Positions 53,391 to 64,000 of a stretch of DNA of 64,000 nucleotides are shown in pieces. Below the pieces are notes generated by a model. The model did not search any database, was not told the DNA's origin, and worked only from the letters and a program-made list of their open reading frames with translations. Position numbers and translations under genes: made by a program. This DNA comes from Papaver somniferum (taxonomy: Eukaryota > Streptophyta > Magnoliopsida > Ranunculales > Papaveraceae). The stretch's first letter is position 1; each line of letters starts with the position of its first letter. Where the stretch lies: positions 79,436,783-79,500,782 of the forward strand of contig NC_039359.1 in NCBI RefSeq assembly GCF_003573695.1, in the 5' to 3' direction.

Positions 53391-55000
53391 TGGCCATGCC
53401 TCCATGCCACTGACTTCCAAACGAAGGGTTGCAACAATCAACGACTACCCTTCCTTCTGAGATGCAAATCTCAGCCGTACAAGTTCGCCACCAAACGCTT
53501 GGCAACTTCTGGCCCAATGCCAAATTCCACAGTTTATGCCAAAACCTTAATTTGGCCGCGCCTAAAACATGCCAAAGCCATGCCGGCCTCGCCTCCATGC
53601 CGTTGGCTGCCAAACGAAGGGTTGCAACAATCGACGGGTACCCTTCCTTCTGAGACGCAAATCTCAGCCGTACAAGTTCGCCACCAAACGCATGGCAACT
53701 TCTGCCCAATGCCAAATTCCGCGGTTTATGCCAAAACCCTAATTTGGCCGCGCCTAAAACATGCCAAAGCCATGCCGGCCATGACTCCATGCCGCTGGCT
53801 GCCAAACGAAGGGTTGCAACAATCAACGGCTACGCTTCCTTTTGAGATGCAAATCTTAGCCGTACAAGTTCGCCACCAAACGCATGGCAACTTATGGCCC
53901 AATGACAAATTCCACGGTTTATGCCAAAACCCTAATTTGGCCGCGCCTAAACATGCCAAATCCATGCCGGCCATGCCGCTGGCTGCCAAGCGAAGGGCTG
54001 CAACAATCGATGATTACCCTTCCTTTTGAGATGTAAATCTTAGTCGTACAAGTTCGTCACATAACGCATGGCAACTTCTGTCCCAATGCCAAAATCCACG
54101 TTTTATTCCAAAACCCTAATTTGGCCGCGCCTAAAATATGCCAAAGCCATGCCGGCCATGCCTCCATGTCGCTGGATGCCAAACGAAGGGTTGGAACAAT
54201 CGACGGTTACCCTTCCTTTTGAGACGAAAATCTCATCCATACAAGTTCGCCACCAAACCCATGGAAACTTCTGGCCCAATGCCAAATTCTGCGGTTTATA
54301 CCAACACCCTAATTTGGCCGCACCTAAAACATGCCAAAGCCATGCCGGCCATGCCTCCATGCCGCTGGCTTCCAAACGAAGGGTTGCAACAATCAACGAC
54401 TACCCTTCCTTCTGAGATGCAAATATCAGCCGTACAAGTTCGCCACCAAACGCATGGCAAATTCTGGCCCAATGCCAAATTCCACGGTTTATGCCAAAAC
54501 CCTAATTTGGCCGCGCCTAAAACATGCCAAAGCCATGCCGGCCATGCCTCCATGTCGCTGGCTGCCAAACGAAGGGTTGCAACATTCGACGGTTATCCTT
54601 CCTTCTGAGATGCAAATCTCAGCCGTACAAGTTCGCCGGCAAACGCATGGCAAGTTCTGGCCCAATTCCAATTCTTGGCCACGGTGCCAAAAACCTAATT
54701 TGTCCGTGCCAAGAGCATGCACGAGCCATGCCGGCCATGGAACCATGCCGCTTGCCGCCAAATGAAAGGTATCAACGATCAACGGCTACCCTTCCTCCTG
54801 AGATGCAGATCTTAGCCATACAAGCTTGCCACCAAACGACTTGTGGAAATATCTTGGCTACGGTGCCAATTCTTGGTCACAACACCAAACCTAATTGGCC
54901 ACACCCAGAACATGCACAAGCCATGCTGCAGCCACTCCGCTAGCTTCCAGTGGAAGGTAGCCATAATCAATGGTTGCCCTTCCTCTTGAAATGCAAATCT
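53377..55000 (+). repeat. 193-bp tandem repeat in LTR B3
   Basis: GAAGGGTTGCAACAATC anchors at about 53423, 53616, 53808, 53992, 54185, 54378 and 54571 give steps of 193, 192, 184, 193, 193 and 193 bp. Later units (54764, 54950) are diverged. Most units carry AAACCCTAA before TTTGGCCGCGCC, except where single bases changed (for example AAACCTTAA in the first). The reverse-strand frames of 85-97 residues are the same translation repeated. Confidence 0.92.
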
Positions 55001-55334
55001 CAGCCATCGAAGGTCGCCACCGAACCGGAAAGCCTCTCAATCTTAACTTGCCACACGTAGCAACATGCTACTCGTTTTCTACGAAAACACTCGAGACATC
55101 AAAACGTGTCACAGAATGAGGGATGCTCATCAAGGTATTGATCTGGCGGTTTACAACGTGCGGCGTACACAACGCCTGTTACAGGAAGGTGTCATAAGAG
55201 TGAGGTGGTTAGTAAATACAATAAGTAATGGTGAAACGTTTCCTTCATTATGGAAACATCAATTCCAGGCGTTACCCGTTACCGCTTTCTTCCATTTACT
55301 CAACCGTTTCCACTTCTTACGAGACCAGGGTACA

Positions 55335-58184
55335 TGATAAATGCATAATTCACATGATTTTAGTGTTAATTACATGCTGGTATTTGTTGGTTTTCTTGCA
55401 AATTATTGTATATTACGCTTGTTTTCTCTTATTTGTGTTTTATTAGGTGAATCATCCAAAATAAGTGAATTTGCAAGTAATTGTGCAATAAAAGAAGTTA
55501 GCTACAAGTGGTGAAGAGCCAAAGACCAAGTGGAACTCGTTCAAATTTAGGAGTCCTTGATATCATTTCGAAGAGGACGAAAAGACGAAGCCAACGGTGA
55601 AAGAATGGAGTCATTCCGACGTCATATGAAAAAGTTATGGGCGAAACGAGAAGTCGAGCTAGTCGGTTCCCCCGAACTGACAGTTCAAGAAGAATGATAC
55701 AAAAAACTGAACTGTCAGTCTTGCAAGACTGACAGTTGAAAGGAAATTATTAAAGGCACCAGGATGATTACTAAGGGCTGGCCATCATTTTCTTCTCCAA
55801 TTTGAACCGAAAATACCCAGCCGGTGACGTTGTCTGCTGATCACGATGGTGACTCTCGGTGGTTCACTGTTAATGGAGTTTAAGTTTGGTCTGGGGTCTA
55901 CCAATAAAAGCAGTGATTTTAGTAGTGTTCGATGGCAAGACAGGGAAGAACGGATTGCTGCCATTGATGTATCTCATGAAGACTGAGATGAAGTTGGGCA
56001 CAGAATGGTGGTAGTTGACTGTGGAGTTTGCTGGGAGTGATAAGATGAAGATAACTTTGGCTGCTGCCAGCGATAGAAGAGAAGGAAGTGACGAAGTCAG
56101 CTGTGATGCTGTTAATGGGTTGCTGCCGAGAGTTCATAGGGATGGCAGTAATGGCGAGAGATGACGATGGAATCTGCATGGCTGCTGTCAACGGAGAATG
56201 GGTGGTCGATACTGTTAATGGCGTTGCTGCCATGGTCGTTTCCGAGGTTAAACGATGGAAGAAATGGAGTACGCTGCTGCCATTGGCAGTAATGATGATA
56301 CTCGTGATCAATGAGAGGTTACTGCCAGCGATAAAACAAGAAGAGGGTCAGGAAGGAGAGCTGGCAGTGATGGTGACTGAAAGAGTGAAGCTCGAGTTGG
56401 AAAGTGAGAAGAAAATGGAGTCGGCTGCACCTGATGGTTTGAAACAGTGATGCTGGTATATTTCGGGTGGTTAATGGAGCTGGATAGCTCGAGTTGAATG
56501 ATGTTTCTGATGATCATGGCAATGGAGCTGAACTATCTTAGTGACGGTGATCAATTCAGAGAAGTCAGGGAGAACTGATGACATTTCGGCTGAGCTGTAA
56601 TGAAAGGAAGAACTTCGAGACAACAGGGGAAGAGTTGGTGTCTGAGTATATTGATGATCAAGGGATTCATGGCAGCTGGTGAACTCGAGTCTGCATTTTA
56701 TGGGATTATTAACGATGAAGTCAAGCAGTTCAGGGAGATGGTGATGATATTTCGGTTGATCATGACTGCAGAAGAGGTGGATTTGGATGAAGTTTGCTGT
56801 CGCCGGAGTTGGAGTTTGAAAAGGTAGCGGTAAAAATTACAGAGAAACTTACGTCTAGAAAGTTTCAGCCGTAAAATTGACAAGAAAGCTGAGAAAAGAT
56901 CCAGGAGAATTTACGTCTAGGAAGTCCTAGCCGTAGAAGAAAAGAAGAAAATTATCAAAACATCCAGGAGAACTTACGTATGGGAATTACCTGGACGTAA
57001 TAAGAGAAGAAGAAATCGGCTGTCAGTTTCGGAAGACTGACAAGTCAAATGAAGCTGAAAAGTTGGACTGGGCTGGGCTTTACTATTCCTGCGAAGCCCA
57101 TGAAAGCTGGTGGACGTGAGTTAGGCTGTTTTACACAACTATGGCAACGACTTGTTTTGGGATTTTGGCTGAATTATGGCAACCATTTGACACGGGATTT
57201 GAGCACGGGCGCAACTACAATTTGGTTACTATATAAGGGACCTTTCTAATATTTTTGAGGGATATCTTATAATCTTTTATCAAGCCATTGGAGAGGAGAA
57301 CTTAAGAGAAGAAAAGCTAGGGTTTTGGAGCGATTCATCACCGTAACTATTTCTTTACCATTTTATCATATGAAACTCATGGGTTTTGTTAGTACCATGA
57401 GTAACTAAACTTCTTAGTGATTGGGGATGAATTCTAAGTTCTAGACATGATTTGGGTTATTATATAAATCTATTTTGAAGTTCTTGACATGATTATTGAT
57501 TGTTTATACTAATTAGAATACTTATGATTGATTGATAGATTGTTTAGGTGGCCAACTGAATTAATTTGTTGATTCAATCAAATGCTAGTATTGAGCTAGG
57601 AGATAAGTAATAGTCGAATAATTCATACAAAAGTAGAAAACACAAGACCTTGCAGAGGAATTCTGTGTAGCTATTGTGTGTATAACAACACTAGAAAGTA
57701 GACCTTGAGCTAAGAGTCTAACTACTAGGATCAATCTATAATTCACAAAAGATAAAGCATTCAGACAAATTACACCTTGAGTGAGCTACTATTAGGTGGT
57801 TTAGACGAATAGAATCTGGTATTGGAGAGCTTCCGTACTCAGTGATATAAGGAATTTAGGGGATAGCACTGAGCTAGCTGTTATTCCAGGGTTGGTAATA
57901 ATCTGTGATTAATTGTATTAATGGATGAATATAATAACTTGATGACGGTTTAGTAACGAAGAAGAATTCCCTGATCATATTTCTCTCTATTACTTGCAAT
58001 CTTAATTACTTTTCATTGCTTTATTATTTATTTATCTTTAAAATCTAATACAATCCCCCATTGTGACATTTTCGAAAACTAAAACTCCCTGCTCTTCGTG
58101 GGAACGAACCTTATTTACTGCTATATTATTCATTAGTAAAGTAGAAGATAAGTGAATTAATTTGAGCACCTACAACACGCATCA
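55335..58184 (+). mobile_element. Solo LTR, Athila/Tat-like, 2.85 kb
   Basis: It begins TGATAAATGC and ends ACAACACGCATCA. Flanks are GTACA (55330-55334) and GTACG (58185-58189); the uninterrupted site elsewhere reads GGTACGTTT, so the left copy has one change. Near the end CTTCGTGGGAACGAACCTTA and TACTGCTATATTATTCATTAG give the usual Athila/Tat LTR finish. A promoter box TATATAAG is at 57230-57237. The open frame at 56088-56450 is Met/Val/Glu-rich and probably chance. Confidence 0.87.
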
Positions 58185-58579
58185 GTACGTTTCGTTGCGA
58201 CTTGTATAAATAGGTCTCACCTATTTCCACCAAAAACAAGTTTTGGTCAGGAGAATACAACACTCAGAAATCACCTGTTAGCTTTCCACATTGCCAGCGT
58301 TTCACTTTCTGATACAAGTCGTAAAACAACCACTCTTCCAGAATAACTATCCTGGTCTCAACACTCTCTTTGCTTCCCTCCCCAAGACCAACCCTTCTCC
58401 TTCACTTTGTGGACGAAACAAGTCTGGAATGACCATTTCTTGGTTTAGGCCGGATTTGTACAGATTGATCTCTTGAATCTAAAGTACTCCCGTGAAGTAC
58501 ATTGTTTAGGGTTTAGACTCGTTTCTCACCCATACACGAAATTACCAAAATCAGCAGAAACCGTTTTCACCCTCAAACA
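58185..58579 (+). mobile_element. Family B LTR (B3 5' LTR), 3' end
   Basis: TATA box TATAAATAGGTC at 58205, then leader sequence shared with B2, ending CCTCAAACA. A primer site follows 2 bp later, proving that this is a 5' LTR. Without the solo LTR the full LTR is about 3.5 kb, including the gap. Confidence 0.88.
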
Positions 58580-58581
58580 AT

Positions 58582-58598
58582 TGGCGACCATAGTGGGA
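58582..58598 (+). other. Primer binding site, tRNA-Arg (family B)
   Basis: TGGCGACCATAGTGGGA differs by one base from the family A primer site. Confidence 0.85.
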
Positions 58599-59452
58599 GA
58601 TTAATCTTTCGGTTACAATGTCAATTTCTAATTCCAGATTTCATTCTTCAACCCAGATCTCAAGATGGTAGAAGAAAATGATCCGCGCAGGGATCGACGG
58701 CTCAGTTACCAGACGGCTCAGTTTATCACACGACGAGAAATGACTGGGGACTTCTCACAGTAACGGCGACGCCGCCCACAAAACTCAGACTTATGCCTGG
58801 AAGATCCGTTTTTTTGGGAGACCCTGGAAACGAGTAAGTCTTGTTAGAAAAAGTGCATAATCTACACTGATAATAGAAACCGATATCCATGTTATTCTCG
58901 AATTTCATCCTATACTTTCCACAGTAATACAACACTCACGGTTCCACGACTCTCCTGGAATATTTGTGTTACTTACAATCATAATCAAAAACGACATTAT
59001 TCTAGAAACAGTTCATTCCAGATAATAATCCAAAACCCTCATAGGTAACAATTATCTATCAACCCAAAAAATCCAGAAAACCAAACCATATACTAGGCGT
59101 AAAAAGCTAAGCAAAAGAAGTTCAGAAGACAGATGTACACTCAAGGGAAGGAATTTAGCAATGGCTTGATCTTCTTAGAGAAAGCCTCCTTTGTGCTTTG
59201 GAGAGCCGCCCCGTTTCAGCTTCAACTTTTTGGACAACCTTTCGATTTCCTCTTCCTGTTGTTAACATCCGCGGAAGGGCCTTTTATCGTCTCGGCCTGA
59301 AAATTTTGGATCTCGGTAAAACCCTCAACAAACCAGGGAGCGTTGAACTTGTAGTCTATGCACATGTCACGATGGAACTTCCAGCTTGAGATTAGATCCT
59401 CAGAGACGGTGTGGCCAGTCACATTGCACGTGTCGTCAATCGAAGATAAGGA

Positions 59453-59730
59453 TCCGCTTGAACGTTCTCTCCATAAGTCGCTCCGCTTCAACGTCCTCTA
59501 GCAGTGGCTCCGCTTCAACGCCCTCCAGCAGCGACTCCGCTTCAACGTCTTCCAGAAACGTCTACGCTTCAACGTTCTCTCCAGAAGTCATTCCACTTCA
59601 ACGTCCTCCAGCAGCGGATCCGCTTCAACGTTCGCTCCAGGATCCGAAGCCGAAGCTTCAGTGTTTTTCTCCATAAGTTTCAACGTCCTCTCCAAGAGAC
59701 GAAGCCGCTTCAACGCCTCATTTCTGCCAA
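59453..59730 (+). repeat. 27-28 bp minisatellite in family B interior
   Basis: Units of the type CCGCTTCAACGTCCTCCAGC have CTTCAACG anchors at 59485, 59513, 59540, 59567, 59596 and 59623. Translations are Ser/Thr/Ala-rich and probably meaningless. Confidence 0.82.
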
Positions 59731-59895
59731 GGTTCGTGCTCGTGGCCGCCGCTCATCCTGTCAAGGATCATGATCGCCGCCAGCCAATTTTCGTAGTCGT
59801 GGCCACCTTTTGATCCACCCCGTCAAATCTCGTGGTCATGGACGGTTTGCCCACTTACGCATCCAGCCAACCTACTTTGTTCCCACGACGATGTA

Positions 59896-60399
59896 GTGCC
59901 TTCTGGTCACATCTGCTGCCAAGAACTGTTGCCGCTCGTGATACCAGCCAGAGCTTCACCATGTAAACAATCACTACAAAGATGGAAACATGTAAACCAC
60001 ACTTGGGGACTAAGGATCTACGCGGAATACCTTCACTGTCAAAGATCAGAAGACACAGTCAACCAAAAGGTCATAGCCACGACAATGTCATATACTCTTA
60101 AAGGGTATAACGTAAGATTACCATCACCTCTCTGTCCAGAAGACGCCTGCAGCAATTTACGAGGACGTGGTGGATCCCAAGCCTTCTTAAGAGGAAACAA
60201 CTTCATAAACTTAAGAAAAGTCCGACCGGGGACTGCTTATCGCAGTCCATCCCGACGACCATCAAAGATTCATGAGATAACTCCAGAGACGCGGATGAAA
60301 CATTTTCTTGAAGAACCAAAGGGAGACACGATAAACAACATAACTCTTTCATTTCTACCTCTTCGCTATCGAGAATATTTCGTCCATGTGATATTCTGA
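59896..60399 (+). CDS. Unrecognised 167-residue frame in family B interior
   Basis: No family is recognised. Residues 30-75 include HTWGLRIYAEYLHC, and the middle is Gly/Arg-rich (NLRGRGGSQAFLRG). PGTAYRSPSRRPSKIHEITP overlaps one of the CTGGGGACT-like motifs (GACCGGGGACT, 60225). It is the longest frame outside the arrays in this element, but its composition is uneven and no start context is convincing. It may be a worn accessory frame or chance. Confidence 0.25.
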   Translation: MPSGHICCQELLPLVIPARASPCKQSLQRWKHVNHTWGLRIYAEYLHCQRSEDTVNQKVIATTMSYTLKGYNVRLPSPLCPEDACSNLRGRGGSQAFLRGNNFINLRKVRPGTAYRSPSRRPSKIHEITPETRMKHFLEEPKGDTINNITLSFLPLRYREYFVHVIF

Positions 60400-61477
60400 G
60401 CATCCCGGCGTCACATCCAGAAGAGTACAATAAGCTTGTATCGAATCCCGAGGACATAGATTCAAGGCGATGCAATGAAAACCGGCTATACATGGGTACT
60501 ACCAGCATGGGATGCTTTCACTCCCCTCAACCAGGTTATTTCTGATTTCAACATCATCACTGTCGAAGTTTTACAAGCCGCAGGAATTTCTCAACATGAA
60601 ACTGTACATGTGCATTGAAGAATCCAAAAACACGCCACAAAGATAAATTCACATATTCGGCCTTTCCATCGGATCTAACGGAAGTATAACTGGGGACTTC
60701 TCACTGCATCCCATTCCATACGATAGTCCAAGATTCAGAAGATGGTTCGAAGGATGTCGCTTGGAACAAAGTCCTTGAAGACTTGATAGCAGCACATCGG
60801 CAACAAAACGCCTCCCAACTCATCTATTTCATCCAGTGCCTCCGGAAGATTTCGACCATACAAGCATCCACAGCATATTGTCATCGCGATCAGAAAGTCC
60901 AAGCACTGAACAACCTAAAGTCAAGGATGGATTGACAACGCAACCACGATCTCCAAGATTAGCCCTGACATGATCGTTGCCGAGCATATGTTTCATCCAT
61001 CCGTCCCAAGAATTCAATGGAGTTTGGTAAATTTTGGAATCCACTGGAGAGACACTACAGACGAAAGCACGGATCCGGACAGGCAACAGAAAACAGAAGA
61101 GGGTCTATACCTCTTTTCATGCGGATGGAGTTTCTAGAGTTTGCATAAAATAAAGATTCCTTCTTGCTCCATGAACGAGAATAGATGATTGGGCGCGACT
61201 ATGCTACCTCGGGCCAGCAACATCCCTCTTGAATTCTTCCTAAGTTTTTACTGTCGGGCTGTTTTCACCTCCTAAACGAGCTCAAAACCTAAATATTCCC
61301 GCGTAGGGAGATAAAAAATTATTTTCTGATCAGAATGGAGGGGCGGGCCATCAAAATCCTAGTTCATACGAGAATTCTACAACGATTTTAGTAAACGTCG
61401 CTAATTAGGGTTTCGGCATGCCAAACACTAATTTAGACAAAGTTTCCAGGCGCTATCACCTCCGTTTTGATAGACAA

Positions 61478-61735
61478 AGTTCCAGCGCCAGCAGCCTGCG
61501 TCCTTCCAGCGCCAGCAACTTGCATCCCTTCCAGCGCCAGCAACTTGCATCTTTCCAGCGCCAAAAGCTTGCACCCTTTCCAGCGCTAGCAGCTTGCAAC
61601 CTTTACAGCGCTAACAACTTGCGTCCTTCCAGCGCCAGCAGCTTGCATCCTTTCCAGCGCTAACAGCTTGCGTCCTTCCAGCGCCAGCAGCTTGCATCCT
61701 TTCCAACGCTAGCAGCTTGCGTCCTTCCAGTGCAA
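61478..61735 (+). repeat. ~25 bp minisatellite in family B interior
   Basis: About ten units of the form CTTCCAGCGCCAGCAGCTTG followed by CATC or CGTC. It lies just after a telobox pair at 61404-61431. Confidence 0.85.
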
Positions 61736-61779
61736 CTTCTCCACCCATAGACGATTGCACCAACAGTCCGCATACCGAG

Positions 61780-62240
61780 CGGGAGCCAACAAAAGCCCAT
61801 GCCAAGCCTACGCCAACGACTCCATATCACGCCAAACCTACGCCAGTGGCCCCATTCCGTGCCAATCCAATCCAGCGGCTCCATATCACGCCGATCCTAT
61901 GCCAACGACTCCGTTTTAAGACAAGCCAGCGCTAGCGGCTCATTCCAAGACAATACAACGCTAGCGGCTCATTCCAAGCCAAAAAAACGCTAGCGGATCA
62001 TTCCAAGCCAACACAACGCTAGCGGCTTATTCCAAGCGAATCCGACACCAGCGACTCATTCCAAGCCAATGCAATGCTAGCGGCTCATTCCAAGCCAATC
62101 CGACGCCAACGACTCCATTCCAAGCCAATACAATGCTAGAGGATCATTCCAAGCCAATCCGACACTAGCGGATCCATTCCAAGCCAAGAAACGCTAGTGG
62201 ATCACTTTACGCCAAGCACTGCAAGCGGCTCCACTCCGAG
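61780..62240 (+). repeat. ~30 bp minisatellite in family B interior
   Basis: About fourteen units of the form CATTCCAAGCCAATCCGACG followed by CTAGCGGCTC. Early units are less regular (GCCAACGACTCCATATCAC). Confidence 0.82.
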
Positions 62241-62408
62241 CCAAATTTCCGCAAAGCCGCCAACACGAGAGTCGCAAGTTTTCCTTACCTACGAAAAAAG
62301 GTTAGCCGGATCTTCCTGACCATCCCCTCATGACTTTCCGTTTCGATTTTGTCCTTGTCTGTCACCATCTCATGCTTACCCCGCAACAATTCCCCTGTTC
62401 CGAGTTAA

Positions 62409-62421
62409 GCAGGGGACTTAA
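62409..62421 (+). other. Polypurine tract of family B
   Basis: AGCAGGGGACTTA directly precedes the 3' LTR start TGTTGATGGTGG. Confidence 0.78.
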
Positions 62422-62734
62422 TGTTGATGGTGGTTTTTAGATTAAGGTTAAAATCGTAAAACCTTAGTCTAACATGATGTCACTCTATAAGAAAACGAAG
62501 CCGAGAGTACCATTATCTCCAATAACCCATTTGTTGAGCCATTCAATATGTCTACGTGCAATTTACCAGGGTACCTTTTTTTTATACGTGCTATGTTCCA
62601 CGATAGAACCCTCAGTACTGACTGGCATCATCTCCGCACATGCCAACCGCGCATGCTAGCCAAGCATGCCAACCGCGTATTCTGTACATTCTAATTAGGG
62701 TATCAACATGCTAAACCTTAATTTCCGCATCTCC

Positions 62735-63560
62735 GCGCCAAAGGAACACCATGCCAGCCGCACCACCGTGCCAACGGCATGACAGCCATGCTAGCCACAT
62801 CTCCGTGCCAAAGGAATACCATGCCAGCAGCACCACCGTGCCAATGGCATGCCAGCCACACCTCCGCGCCAAAGACATACCATGCCATCCGCACCACCGT
62901 GCCAACGACATGCCATCCATGCTAGGCACACCTCCGCGCAAAAGGGATACCATGCCAGCCCCACCACCGTGCCAACGGCATGCCAGCCACATATCAGCGC
63001 CAAAGGAATACCATGCCATCCGCACCACCGTGCCAACGACATGCCAGCCATGCCAACCACACCTCCGCGCCAAAGGCATACCATGNNNNNNNNNNNNNNN
63101 NNNNNNNNNNNNNNNNNNNNNNNNNNNNNNNNNNNNNNNNNNNNNNNNNNNNNNNNNNNNNNNNNNNNNNNNNNNNNNNNNNNNNNNNNNNNNNNNNNNN
63201 NNNNNNNNNNNNNNNNNNNNNNNNNNNNNNNNNNNNNNNNNNNNNNNNNNNNNNNNNNNNNNNNNNNNNNNNNNNNNNNNNNNNNNNNNNNNNNNCCATG
63301 CCAGCCACACCTCCGTGCCAAAGGCATACCATGCCAGCCGCACCACCGTGCCAACAGCATGCCAGCCACATCTCCTCTCCAAAGGCATACCATGCCAGCC
63401 GCACCGCCGTACCAACGACATGCCAACCATGCAAGCCACATCTCCGCGCCAAAGGCATACCATTCCAGCCGCACCAACGTGCCAACGACATGCCAGCCAT
63501 GCAAGCCACACGTCCGCACCAAAGGCATACCATGCAAGCCGCACCACCATTCCAAATACA
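62735..63560 (+). repeat. 61/70-bp satellite-like array in 3' LTR of B3
   Basis: Same units as at 52516-53390, again mixing 61 and 70 bp. The 62711-63710 open frames are artefacts of it. Confidence 0.88.
63086..63295. other. Assembly gap (210 N) inside 61/70-bp array
   Basis: A run of N within the array. Confidence 0.98.
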
Positions 63561-64000
63561 TGCCAGCCGTGCCTCCAAATCGCTGGCTGCCAAACGAAGG
63601 GTTGCAACAATCAACGACTACCCTTCCTTCTGAGATGCAAATCTCAGCGGTACAAGTTCGCCACCAAACGCATGGTAACTTCTGGCCAAATGCCTAATTC
63701 CACGGTTTAGGCCAAAACCCTAATTTGGACGCGCCTAAAACATGCCAAAGCCATGCCGGCCATGCCTCCATGACGCTGGCTTCCAAACGAAGGGTTGCAA
63801 CAATCAACAACTACCCTTCCTTCTGAGATGCAAATCTCAGCCGCACAAGTTCGCCACCAAACGCATGTCAACTTCTGGCCCAATGACAAATTCCACTGTT
63901 TATGCCAAAACCCTAATTTGGCCGCGCCTAAAACATGCCAAAGCCATGCCGGCCATGCCTCCACGCCGCTGGCTACCGAACGAAGGGTTGCAACAATCGA
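63560..64000 (+). repeat. 193-bp tandem repeat in 3' LTR of B3
   Basis: GAAGGGTTGCAACAATC anchors at 63597, 63790 and 63983 give 193-bp steps. AAACCCTAATTTGG teloboxes lie at about 63716 and 63909. Confidence 0.92.

Larger units (their letters stand above)
52235..55334 (+). mobile_element. Family B LTR (B3 5' LTR), first part
   Basis: It starts TGTTGATGCTGG after GAAGT. It contains the conserved 5' segment, an inverted telobox pair (52482-52508), a 61/70-bp array with an assembly gap, a 193-bp array (53377-54780, decaying to ~55000), and the conserved U3. A solo LTR is inserted at 55335 and the LTR resumes at 58185. The 487-residue plus frame through the arrays is an artefact. Confidence 0.88.
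58599..62408 (+). mobile_element. Family B interior without gag or pol
   Basis: The 3.8 kb between primer site and polypurine tract show no zinc knuckle, protease, reverse transcriptase or integrase motif. They hold three minisatellites, several CTGGGGACT motifs and one longer open frame. The element is therefore a large non-autonomous derivative that must borrow enzymes, most plausibly from an autonomous Tat relative with the same primer site. Confidence 0.75.
62422..64000 (+). mobile_element. Family B 3' LTR (B3), 5' part, cut by window
   Basis: It matches 52235-54000 in order: conserved start, decayed telobox pair (62694-62722), 61/70-bp array with an assembly gap, then the 193-bp array. 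The two LTRs differ in many single bases and unit counts, so the insertion is not recent. The LTR runs out of the window. Confidence 0.88.

Noticed and set aside
52566..54029. 487-residue plus-strand frame
   Set aside because: It crosses the 61/70-bp array, an assembly gap and the 193-bp array of an LTR; there is no protein-like composition.
59453..59730. Ser/Thr/Ala-rich frame suggestive of a cell-wall glycoprotein
   Set aside because: It is a 27-28 bp minisatellite whose unit length shifts frame between copies.
62711..63710. Frames of 200-319 residues on both strands
   Set aside because: Same array in the 3' LTR, including a gap.

Overview
The window is a gene-poor, repeat-saturated stretch of a large plant nuclear genome. 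It holds plant-specific LTR retrotransposons: Sirevirus-type Copia, Tat/Ogre-type Gypsy primed by tRNA-Arg, and Athila-like LTRs primed by tRNA-Asp. It also holds plant MITEs, and the AAACCCTAA telobox recurs. The repertoire suggests a eudicot; a poppy relative (Papaver) is my guess from general resemblance and is not proven here. No intact host gene was found. Nearly every open frame is decayed transposon coding sequence or a chance frame through tandem repeats.

Layout. 1-14881 is a Tat-like element (family A): its 5' LTR (cut by the window and broken by an Athila-like solo LTR, 1-1928), tRNA-Arg primer site, broken gag and protease, a long non-coding interior, a 3.66-kb LTR (9611-13269), then a second primer site and gag start joined to a third, truncated LTR (13269-14881). 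The interior carries a 144-bp in-frame piece of mitochondrial nad1 (5546-5689) that lacks an intron and appears already RNA-edited. Family A sits in a Sirevirus-like LTR (14882-15652). 15653-23553 is the least repetitive part: a polyA-tailed retroposon with target duplication, a Stowaway/mariner-like MITE, a long-TIR MITE, a candidate inverted-terminus element holding a 45-bp minisatellite, and an AT-hook pseudogene. An inverted Sirevirus LTR follows (23554-24354).

24355-64000 is a deep nest. A Copia LTR (family D, 24355-52234) is split by a family B Tat-like element (26155-51600, flanked by CTGAT) and again by a second family B element (52235 to the window end). The first B element contains an Athila/Tat-like solo LTR (28080-31848) and a three-LTR Sirevirus complex on the minus strand (32865-50704). 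That complex's pol is split by an Athila-like LTR that kept its primer site (43266-45976). The second B element has a 5' LTR (split by a solo LTR, 55335-58184), a primer site, a 3.8-kb interior without gag or pol, a polypurine tract and the start of its 3' LTR.

Family B LTRs carry satellite-like arrays (61/70-bp and 193/241-bp units). The longer units each carry a telobox, and all three assembly gaps lie in the shorter array. Families A and B share primer, polypurine tract and LTR start but lack a visible reverse transcriptase, so both look non-autonomous. The points most worth checking are the nad1 cDNA-like capture, the LTR-borne satellites with teloboxes, the recombination scar between nested elements, and the two-subtype 45-bp minisatellite.
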